A stretch of 64,000 nucleotides of DNA from an uncultured Collinsella sp. GTDB taxonomy: Bacteria > Actinomycetota > Coriobacteriia > Coriobacteriales > Coriobacteriaceae. Of this stretch, positions 18,166-24,478 are shown in pieces; positions within the stretch are counted from its first letter, which is position 1, and every line of letters begins with the position of its first letter. The stretch covers positions 1 to 64,000 of the forward strand of contig CAKTWK010000009.1 in NCBI GenBank assembly GCA_934630735.1, written 5' to 3'. The position numbers and the translations under genes are program-made. The notes beneath the pieces were generated by a model, which worked only from the letters and a program-made list of their open reading frames with translations, was not told the origin of the DNA and made no database searches.

Positions 18166-18876
18166 TTAGTTGTTGGACTCGACGGTTGCGGCGGTGTCGG
18201 CCGCGTCCTCGAGCTGCAAGTTCAATAGCTTCATGCCGTATTCCGGCACGTTGATATCGATGGGTTGGCCATACAGGTCACCAGGGCGCACAAAAGCGAG
18301 CACCGTCATAATGCGCGCCATGGCCTCGGGCGATTCGGTGAGCCCACGCTCAAACCAGCGCTGAATCATGCCGACCTCGGCGCTCACGACGTAGGTGACG
18401 TAGTAGTCAAAGAACGTGCCCAGCGCCAAGCCCAAAATGCCCGTCTGCGCACGCGGCACCACAGCCTCACGCGCGGTGTCGATAATCCTTTTAATGAAGG
18501 CCTGGTCGCCGCCCGGACCCAGCAGCGCGCCGATTAAGTCGCGGTTGGCCGCAAGATAACACAGCAGCTCAACCGAACCGGGCGCCGGCTCGAGCTCATC
18601 GATGTTGTGATAGAGATCGGGCAGCTGAGCTGCGGTGATGAGCTCAATGCGCTCACGGATATCGGCGAGCAAGCCGTCCTCGATTTGATTGATAAAGTCG
18701 GGGATATCGCGGTAGTGCGAATAGAACGTGCGGCGCGTAAGGCCAGCGCGCTCGGTGAGCGACGCGACATTAATGCGCGAAAGGTCGCCGCTTTCGGCAA
18801 GCTCGCTGGCAAGCGCCTGGCGAAGGGCACGCTGCGAGCGAAGGGACCGGCGATCGCATTTCTCGAGCTGGGACAA
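18166..18876 (-). CDS. TetR/AcrR family regulator
   Basis: 236 residues. The N-terminal helix-turn-helix reads INVASLTERAGLTRRTFYSHYRDIPDFI, the TetR signature, followed by a helical ligand domain. It is the promoter-proximal gene of a two-gene operon with the giant activase, so it probably controls that operon. A perfect dyad (TGCACAC-C-GTGTGCA) lies upstream at 18928-18942. The ligand is unknown; an acyl-CoA or related metabolite is a guess from context. Confidence 0.92.
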   Translation of the reverse strand: MSQLEKCDRRSLRSQRALRQALASELAESGDLSRINVASLTERAGLTRRTFYSHYRDIPDFINQIEDGLLADIRERIELITAAQLPDLYHNIDELEPAPGSVELLCYLAANRDLIGALLGPGGDQAFIKRIIDTAREAVVPRAQTGILGLALGTFFDYYVTYVVSAEVGMIQRWFERGLTESPEAMARIMTVLAFVRPGDLYGQPIDINVPEYGMKLLNLQLEDAADTAATVESNN

Positions 18877-18927
18877 GCGTCCTCCTTGTTACTCAGCCTG
18901 TGCGCTATTGCACAGTGCGAGTATTAT

Positions 18928-18942
18928 TGCACACCGTGTGCA
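18928..18942. promoter_or_regulatory. candidate TetR operator
   Basis: The perfect 7-1-7 palindrome TGCACAC-C-GTGTGCA lies 51 bp upstream of the TetR start. A second TATTGCACA half-site lies at about 18906-18914. A -10-like TAATAC (minus strand, just downstream) with GTGTTG 17 bp away would place the dyad inside the promoter spacer. Confidence 0.6.
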
Positions 18943-18967
18943 TCAACACGTAAAGGCAATATTTAGA

Positions 18968-19003
18968 TTGTGACAAAGGAACTGTCCCTTTGTCACAATC
19001 CGC
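18968..19003. repeat. TGTGACAAAGG palindrome, copy 1
   Basis: GATTGTGACAAAGG-A, ACTGT, CCCTTTGTCACAATC. The same dyad recurs at 19694-19722, and the related GGAACAGTTCC core occurs at 19372-19416. Confidence 0.8.
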
Positions 19004-19028
19004 CTGGCTTTTGAAGCGGCATTACCGA

Positions 19029-19057
19029 TTGTCCAAAATGTCGTTCGTGGGTAGAAT
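19029..19057 (+). promoter_or_regulatory. promoter of putative antisense RNA
   Basis: TTGTCC (19029-19034), a 17-bp spacer and TAGAAT (19052-19057) drive rightward transcription from about 19064 into the terminator at 19114-19144. Confidence 0.5.
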
Positions 19058-19063
19058 AGTGTC

Positions 19064-19144
19064 GACGGCAGCCCAAGTTGTAGCTAGCTGGGCAGCGCCG
19101 TTGTTTGCATTAGGGGGTCAACGCCTTAGCGGCGGCGACCCCTT
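19064..19144 (+). ncRNA. putative ~80-nt regulatory RNA opposite a small toxin-like gene
   Basis: The region begins with a hairpin-forming stretch (CGGCAGCCCA and TGGGCAGCGCCG arms). It ends in a stem of GGGGTC (19114-19119) and GACCCC (19137-19142) with an inner GCC/GGC pair, followed by TTCTGTT. The 3' end overlaps the end of the opposing small ORF. Inferred from promoter and terminator only. Confidence 0.4.
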
Positions 19145-19251
19145 CTGTTACGCTTCGAACGCCGCTTGAGTGCCTCGGAAAGGCCGACAAGCGCCGTGAA
19201 GAACGAGACCATGGCGGTCAGAAGTCTCACGAAATCAATCAAATCGGTCAT
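19126..19251 (-). CDS. 41-residue hydrophobic, basic-tailed peptide (type I toxin-like)
   Basis: The ATG at 19251 lies eight bases after GGGAGG; an ATG two codons upstream sits too close to it. One membrane segment (about residues 3-24: LIDFVRLLTAMVSFFTALVG) is followed by a strongly basic tail (KRRSKRNRRGRRR). This plan is shared by Fst, TxpA and similar type I toxins, but no family match is claimed. The stop codon lies inside the loop of a terminator that both strands could use. Confidence 0.5.
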   Translation of the reverse strand: MTDLIDFVRLLTAMVSFFTALVGLSEALKRRSKRNRRGRRR

Positions 19252-19315
19252 GGGCATCACCTCCCATCAGATGGAGGGCGCTGCCCGGCACATGGAACTG
19301 CCGTCAACGATACCG

Positions 19316-19345
19316 ATTCTATCAAAGCGCAGTTAGATATGCGAA
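19316..19345 (-). promoter_or_regulatory. promoter of the small toxin-like gene
   Basis: On the minus strand TTCGCA, an 18-bp spacer and TAGAAT would start a leader of about 55 nt at about 19308. The leader begins GTTGACGGCAG and includes GGGCAGCGCC, nearly identical to the start of the opposing RNA. Confidence 0.4.
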
Positions 19346-19371
19346 TGTTTGTTCGCATTTCAGAAGATCAG

Positions 19372-19416
19372 AGCTCGGGTATGGCGAAGGAACAGTTCCT
19401 TTGCCATACCCGAGCT
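19372..19416. repeat. 45-bp near-perfect palindrome
   Basis: AGCTCGGGTATGGC and GCCATACCCGAGCT arms surround an AAGGAACAGTTCCTT centre, with one mismatch. It shares its core with the TGTGACAAAGG repeats. Confidence 0.8.
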
Positions 19417-19440
19417 TGTCGCCGAACTGCCACCTACATT

Positions 19441-19640
19441 TTTCGAGTTATTCGGCCACGCTACTGGTTCTGTATAAATGCACCGCCGGGATTATCTGAG
19501 GGTTTTTGTCCTTATTTGAGCGTATACATGCCCATTTGCGCACTTACGTCACCGAATCAAACACCATTAGAGGCATGAATGTTCCCGAGAGGGCATCTTT
19601 AGCCATTTAACGACCTCCGACAGGCCGAATAACTCGAAAT
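19441..19640. repeat. long inverted repeat, 17-bp arms, ~165-bp interior
   Basis: TTTCGAGTTATTCGGCC at 19441-19457 is perfectly repeated in inverse orientation at about 19623-19639. The interior is AT-richer and non-coding, with several shorter stems. Confidence 0.7.
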
Positions 19641-19693
19641 TTGTTGGTGGCGAAAGCGTAACAGTCCTATACGCCAAAAGCCGGTATCCCCCA

Positions 19694-19722
19694 TGTGACA
19701 AAGGGACAGTCCCTTTGTCACA
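19694..19722. repeat. TGTGACAAAGG palindrome, copy 2
   Basis: TGTGACAAAGGGAC and GTCCCTTTGTCACA with a 1-bp centre, immediately at the end of the minus-strand HAD gene (stop at 19723). Probably acts as its terminator. Confidence 0.8.
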
Positions 19723-20580
19723 TTATTCGATTATGGTGTGGGAATTCTGCTTGCACATGGTGGCGAGCATGTGTTTGGGAACGGCGTGGGCCATGCAGCT
19801 GCCGATGGTCGCGCTCGCGGCGGCCTTGGCTGCATCGCTTGCGTTTTTGGTCGCGTAGCTGTGGCGGAAGCGTTTGAGCATGGCGATGTCGTTGCCGCCG
19901 TCGCCGTAGACCGCGACCTCGTCCTCGGCAATGCCGTAGTAACCCGCCAGCCAAGCCACACTCTCGCCCTTGTTGCACGCCACGTCCGTGATCTCAAACA
20001 TCACCGGGTCAAACGGCGCGTTGACCACGCGATCCGAGCGCTCGGCAAGATATGCCTTAAGGTCGCGCTCCAGCTCGGGCGAGGTCACGCGACAGTTGAT
20101 CTTGCACACATCGTGGCGCAAGATGTCACCGATCGACTGATTGAAATACTGCTCCTCGTGATAGCCACCACGCGCGCGCATGCCGCGCATCACAATACGT
20201 TTGATGGGGCTGTCCTTTTTAAAGCCCGCCTGATGCATCTCGAACGAACCGCTCGAAAACATGCCGTCAGGCGTGGAGCAGTCAAAACAGATATCCGGAA
20301 ACTCCTTGAGCAGCTCCTCGGTGACCTGTGGGTCGATGGTCCAGGTCTTGAGCACCTCGCCATGGCTGTCGCGCACGATGGACCCATTGGAGCAGCAGGC
20401 GTCAAGCGCCAGGCCCGTAAAACCATGCTCGCCAATCGGCAGCGTCGAGCGTCCGGTCGCGGGAACCACATGCAAGCCAGCCTCGGTCAGCTCGCGAATG
20501 GCACGGCGGATGGTCCCATCCGCCTCGTGCAGGGCGTTCAGCAGCGTTCCGTCTAAGTCACTCGCAAACATCTTGATCAT
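19723..20580 (-). CDS. HAD-superfamily Cof-type phosphatase
   Basis: 285 residues from the ATG at 20580 (MIKMFASDLDGTLLN); the open frame continues upstream to 20898 but runs antisense to the P-II gene region. The nucleophile motif DLDGTLL, the PATGRS second motif and the VYGDGGNDIAMLKRF metal motif define a class IIB (Cof) HAD hydrolase. These usually dephosphorylate sugar phosphates or flavin precursors. The substrate is unknown. It lies downstream of amt-glnK but behind a terminator. Confidence 0.92.
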   Translation of the reverse strand: MIKMFASDLDGTLLNALHEADGTIRRAIRELTEAGLHVVPATGRSTLPIGEHGFTGLALDACCSNGSIVRDSHGEVLKTWTIDPQVTEELLKEFPDICFDCSTPDGMFSSGSFEMHQAGFKKDSPIKRIVMRGMRARGGYHEEQYFNQSIGDILRHDVCKINCRVTSPELERDLKAYLAERSDRVVNAPFDPVMFEITDVACNKGESVAWLAGYYGIAEDEVAVYGDGGNDIAMLKRFRHSYATKNASDAAKAAASATIGSCMAHAVPKHMLATMCKQNSHTIIE

Positions 20581-20620
20581 GGGGCATGCCTCTCCTTCGT
20601 CTGCACGATATTGTAGACGA

Positions 20621-20653
20621 GAACGGGCGCGTCCCAAGAGAGGCGCGCCCGTC
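20621..20653 (-). terminator. terminator after glnK-like gene
   Basis: ACGGGCGCG and CGCGCCCGT arms with a 12-base loop, 16 bp beyond the P-II stop on the minus strand. The T-run is short (TTCTCGT). Confidence 0.6.
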
Positions 20654-20668
20654 AGGCGAAAGATTGTC

Positions 20669-21007
20669 CTACACCGCAGCGGGGCCGTGTTCGCCGGTGC
20701 GGATGCGGATGACTTCTTCGACCGGTTCGACCCAAATCTTGCCGTCTCCAACGGCACCGGTGCGAGCAGCGTTGCAGATAATCTCGACAATGCCGTCGAC
20801 ATGTTCATCGGCGCAGATGAGGGTGAACTGCACCTTGGGGATCGTGTTGACAAGCAACTCGTTGCCGCGCACGTATTCCTTCCAGCCATGCTGCGCACCG
20901 CAGCCCTGCACTTGGTTGATAGTCATGCCACGAACATCGGCAGCAAACAGCGCGTCTTTAAGAACCTCAAGCTTCTCCTGGCGCACGATAGCCGTGATCT
21001 TTTTCAT
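20669..21007 (-). CDS. P-II family nitrogen regulator
   Basis: 112 residues, begins MKKITAIVRQEKLEVLKDAL and ends in the P-II signature TGAVGDGKIWVEPVEEVIRIRTGE. It senses 2-oxoglutarate and ATP/ADP and gates the ammonium channel through its T-loop. The T-loop reads EYVRGNELLVNTIPK: position 51, the uridylylated Tyr of enteric GlnB, is Leu, so classical uridylylation is impossible. It lies about 210 bp downstream of amt on the same strand (amt-glnK order). GlnK-type role likely. Confidence 0.93.
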   Translation of the reverse strand: MKKITAIVRQEKLEVLKDALFAADVRGMTINQVQGCGAQHGWKEYVRGNELLVNTIPKVQFTLICADEHVDGIVEIICNAARTGAVGDGKIWVEPVEEVIRIRTGEHGPAAV

Positions 21008-21048
21008 AATGAATTCCTCTCAATAATCAACGTATCCCTTTACATGAG

Positions 21049-21078
21049 ACGCGGGTTTCCCAGGTGCCGCAAACCAAC
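21049..21078. repeat. partial direct copy of the amt/glnK palindrome arm
   Basis: GGGTTTCCCAGGTGCCGCA repeats, with few changes, the left arm of the nested palindrome at 21112-21215. Confidence 0.55.
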
Positions 21079-21111
21079 CTCAGAAATCAAAAAGTTCAAC
21101 TGACTGGTCTT

Positions 21112-21215
21112 AGCAGGTTTCCCAAGTGCCGCAGATTGCCGTGAAAGAGGAGCGAAGCGTACTTAAGTACGTGAGCGACGATTGAACGGCAAGGTGCGGT
21201 GCTTGGGGAAGCTGC
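21112..21215. repeat. nested palindrome between amt and glnK
   Basis: Outer arms at 21112-21142 and 21185-21215 pair over about 25 of 31 positions (TTTCCCAAG, TGCCGCA and TTGCCGT blocks). Inside sits a perfect 14-bp palindrome CGTACTTAAGTACG, flanked by GGAGCGAAG and TGAGCGACG. The right arm touches the amt stop codon (21215-21217). Confidence 0.75.
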
Positions 21216-22492
21216 TAATCGAGTCCGGAGAAAGAAGGATACGCGCTCTCGCCGTGCTGACTGGCATCCAGGCCCAGTGCCTCGTCGGCCTCGTCCACAC
21301 GCAGGCCGCCACGGAACAGTGCCTTGACCACCGCGGCGATCACCAAGTCGAGCACCAGCACAATAACGACCGTCACCACAATGCCCAGAATCTGCGAGAC
21401 GAGCAGCGACACGTCGCCCGTGTAGAACAGGCCGCCCTTACCGGTCCACGAGAGCTCCGGCACGCAGAACAGGCCCGTGAGCACACCGCCCAAGATGCCG
21501 CCGATACCGTGGCAACCGAACGCGTCGAGCGCATCGTCGTAGCCGAACTTGGTCTTAAGATGGCTGATGGCCAGGTAGCAGACGGGCGATACGATCAGGC
21601 CCATGACCAGCGCCGCCCACGGCTCAACAAAGCCCGCACCCGGCGTAACCACCACAAGGCCCGCAACCAAACCGGTGCTAGCACCCACCAGCGTGGGACG
21701 ACCGGTGTGCACGCGCTCGACGACAAGCCACGAGACCATGCCCGCCGCGCTGGCCGTCACGGTGTTGAGGATGGCGAGTGCCGCCACGGCGTCGGCCTTA
21801 AACTCGCTGCCGCCGTTAAAGCCAAACCAACCAAACCAAAGTAGACCGGCGCTCAGCGCCACAAACGGCACGTTATGCGGACGGTAGCTCACCATGCCAA
21901 AGCCGCGACGACGGCCGAGCATTAAGCAGAGAATCAGGCCCGTGAGACCGGACGAAATGTGTACCACGTCGCCGCCGGCAAAGTCGAGCGCGCCGATGAT
22001 GTCGCCGATAAAGGAACCATCGCCGCCCCAAACCATGTGGGCGAGCGGCGCATAGACCACGAGCAGCCAAATGCCCAGGAAGGCCGTCATAGCACCAAAC
22101 TTAACACGTCCGGCCAGGCTGCCCGTAACGATAGCGGCCGTAATCATGGCAAACGCCATCTGGAAGGCAATGTTGATGATCTGAGGGTAGATGGCACCGT
22201 CCGCGGCATTGCCCTCGGCCGCCTGCAGCACCTGGTTGAGCACCGGCAGGCACAGCAGCTGGTCAAGGCCTCCAATAAACGGGTTCGCGCCGTCGCCACC
22301 ATATGCCAGCGACCAGCCGGCGACAATCCACAGCACACCAACCAAACCAATGGCGCCAAAGCACATAAGCATGGTGTTGATGACATTTTTGCGCCTGGAC
22401 AGGCCGCCATAGAAAAACGCCAGACCCGGTGTCATTAAAAACACGAGCATGGTGCAGATGAGCATAAACGTTGTCGATCCCGTATCGTACAT
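21215..22492 (-). CDS. amt: ammonium transporter
   Basis: 425 residues from the ATG at 22492 (MYDTGSTTFMLICTML) after AGGGGGAG; the long upstream extension to 22675 is not credible. Eleven membrane segments are expected. The pore histidines occur in FAGGDVVHISSG and DAFGCHGIGGILGG, and the Amt family motif region is intact. It conducts NH3/NH4+ across the membrane and is controlled by the P-II protein encoded next to it. A nested palindrome separates the two genes. Confidence 0.95.
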   Translation of the reverse strand: MYDTGSTTFMLICTMLVFLMTPGLAFFYGGLSRRKNVINTMLMCFGAIGLVGVLWIVAGWSLAYGGDGANPFIGGLDQLLCLPVLNQVLQAAEGNAADGAIYPQIINIAFQMAFAMITAAIVTGSLAGRVKFGAMTAFLGIWLLVVYAPLAHMVWGGDGSFIGDIIGALDFAGGDVVHISSGLTGLILCLMLGRRRGFGMVSYRPHNVPFVALSAGLLWFGWFGFNGGSEFKADAVAALAILNTVTASAAGMVSWLVVERVHTGRPTLVGASTGLVAGLVVVTPGAGFVEPWAALVMGLIVSPVCYLAISHLKTKFGYDDALDAFGCHGIGGILGGVLTGLFCVPELSWTGKGGLFYTGDVSLLVSQILGIVVTVVIVLVLDLVIAAVVKALFRGGLRVDEADEALGLDASQHGESAYPSFSGLD

Positions 22493-22690
22493 TCGCTCCC
22501 CCTTGGTCGCATGAACGTTGTCGGCGCCCATAATGCGGCCGAGGGGCAACTGGTGTAGACCAGATACGACGCTGTTAAACGCTGCGTTGTCGAATGGAAA
22601 CGGTGCCGCAATCTTGGAAACGGCACAGCAACGGGCGCGAAACGAACGGGAAATACGCGAGCAAGGAAGCCGCAAACACGCCCGTCCCGG

Positions 22691-23710
22691 CTAGCGCCGG
22701 AACAGCTCACGAGCTCGGTCGCGGAGGTCGGTAGCTCGGATGACGCCCTCGTAGCGATTGATGCGCAGACGCGGGAAGGCGTTAAAGAAGCGCAGGTCAC
22801 GACGGCTGAGCGACACACTCGGCACCGGACGGCTCATGCGCTTGCCGGTACGGAGACGGGTGAGCGACGGACGGGGCACGCTCGGCGCGGCATCGGCCAC
22901 GCGGCGGGCAGCGAGCGCCAGGCCGCGAGCACCATCCGAGATAAACGTCGGCATCGAAGCCTTCTCGCGCAGGGCATCGAGCGCCGCGTCACCCAGCTCG
23001 GCCAGCCAAGCGTTAACGGCGCGACCGCGGATATGCGTCTGCGCCACCGAGTCGATCGCCGAATCGGGAATACGTTCGAGCATAGAGTCGGAGGCGTCGG
23101 CAAGCGACTCATTGATGCGGTCGGCAAGGTCGGCACGCACACGCTCAAGCTGATCGGACAGGCGGCGCCAGCTGGCCAACGAGCACACCGCATCGACCAT
23201 CATCGCGACCGCGACGATAAAGGCGGACAGCCGCACAATCAGCACCGGCAGATGGCCAAGCAGCCCCAGCAATGCCGGCTCCACTAAACGGCAAATACAC
23301 AACGCACCCAAGCCAAACGCGCAGGCCCAGTACAGGCAGATGCGTCCGTGCAGGTTAAACGGCAGATGCGAGTAATCCCAAAACCGGGCACCCGTCGTTT
23401 TTTCCAACAGCACGCCCACACTATATTCGATCACGCTGCATACGAGCGCGGCAGCGACAAACTGGCTCGAGGCGTCTGGGATTCCACGCAGCAGCAACCA
23501 GCACGCGATGCCGCCCGCACCGTAGATGGGACAACACGGCCCTAGCAAAAAGCCGCTGTTGGCAAAGCGTCCGTGGTTGAGCATGGCGCAGACTGTCGAC
23601 TCCCATACCCAGCCGCAAAAACCGTAGAAGGCAAACGAGAGTACCAGCGCCGAGAGCGGACAGGCGGCAAGCGTCGCGCCGTCAAATGCCATGTCGATCG
23701 CGGTTCCCAC
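22691..23710 (-). CDS. CmpB-like (ABC transporter type IV) membrane protein
   Basis: 339 residues starting at GTG 23710, 3 bp after the stop of the HD gene and preceded by AGAGGG; an ATG six codons later is possible. The N-terminal half holds about five helices with FAFYGFCGWVWESTVCAM and NSGFLLGPCCPIYGAGG, the motifs of the CmpB/PF06541 'putative ABC transporter' group. The C-terminal part is a helical, Arg-rich soluble region ending in the RDLRDRARELFRR type of sequence. Function unknown. Coupled to the HD hydrolase gene. Confidence 0.82.
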   Translation of the reverse strand: MGTAIDMAFDGATLAACPLSALVLSFAFYGFCGWVWESTVCAMLNHGRFANSGFLLGPCCPIYGAGGIACWLLLRGIPDASSQFVAAALVCSVIEYSVGVLLEKTTGARFWDYSHLPFNLHGRICLYWACAFGLGALCICRLVEPALLGLLGHLPVLIVRLSAFIVAVAMMVDAVCSLASWRRLSDQLERVRADLADRINESLADASDSMLERIPDSAIDSVAQTHIRGRAVNAWLAELGDAALDALREKASMPTFISDGARGLALAARRVADAAPSVPRPSLTRLRTGKRMSRPVPSVSLSRRDLRFFNAFPRLRINRYEGVIRATDLRDRARELFRR

Positions 23711-23713
23711 CGT

Positions 23714-24250
23714 CTACCCTCTCCTCTTTTCGTTCGATTCGCTGCTCACGTCATCGTCCGCCCTGTCTTTGCGCGGCAGACGGCCGGCAATCGTCTCGCG
23801 CAGCGCGCACCATTTATCCGCCAGGCACACAATCCATGCCTCGCGACACGTCGGCGGCACCGGTACCAGCGGAAACATATGGCGCGCGATGATATTCCGC
23901 TCGCGCGACGTCAGCTCAAAATCCTCTTCGGCACGCGCCAGGGCAAAAAACGGATGCCGAAAGCCATGCAGTCGATGGCTTGGGTCGGGATCGTGCCAGT
24001 CATAGAGAAAGTAATCGTGCAGCAGGGCCCCGCGCAGCAGCGACAAGCGGTCGACGGAGATACCGACGCGGCCCAGGCGCTCGGCAAAGGACAGACTTGC
24101 CCGCGCCACCGAGGTCACATGCGTATACACCGTCACATCGCCATGCTGGATAAACTCGCGCGTCAGGTCCAGACGGCCCGCCTGTGCCAGTTGACGGGCA
24201 GCATGGTCTACTTCGCACGCGATTTTCTCGGCACGAACGGTATCGGACAT
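23714..24250 (-). CDS. HD-domain hydrolase
   Basis: 178 residues from the ATG at 24250 (MSDTVRAEK) behind AAGGAGG. The metal motifs are HVTSVARAS, LLRGALLHDYFLYDWH and HGFRHPFFA, followed by RNIIARHMFPLVPVPP. This is the pattern of small HD phosphohydrolases usually paired with CmpB-like membrane proteins, and here the next gene downstream is one. The substrate is unknown, probably a nucleotide. Transcribed divergently from the DXS-like gene. Confidence 0.88.
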   Translation of the reverse strand: MSDTVRAEKIACEVDHAARQLAQAGRLDLTREFIQHGDVTVYTHVTSVARASLSFAERLGRVGISVDRLSLLRGALLHDYFLYDWHDPDPSHRLHGFRHPFFALARAEEDFELTSRERNIIARHMFPLVPVPPTCREAWIVCLADKWCALRETIAGRLPRKDRADDDVSSESNEKRRG

Positions 24251-24478
24251 GCGGCCTCCTTCCGGCGGCGCTCGGCGGCAAGCCGCAGCCTGCACGCAAT
24301 GAGTAAAATCATCATGGAACTTATCAGTATGGCATCGGACAAAACGTTTTGCCCCACCAGTTGGCGAATTACCGCGCCGCCGTCACATATCAAACGCCAA
24401 AATGTGCGAGACTGTCTTGTGCAATTGTGCCGGCCGAGGGAGTGCCGGCGCACGATTCGCATGGAGTAACCCACAACG

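Larger units (their letters stand above)
18877..19722. other. 846-bp gene-poor stretch
   Basis: Holds the TetR operator region, a palindrome at 18968-19003, a small toxin-like ORF with convergent promoters (19029-19345), a 45-bp palindrome (19372-19416), a long inverted repeat (19441-19640) and a further palindrome at 19694-19722. No larger gene is supported. Confidence 0.7.
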
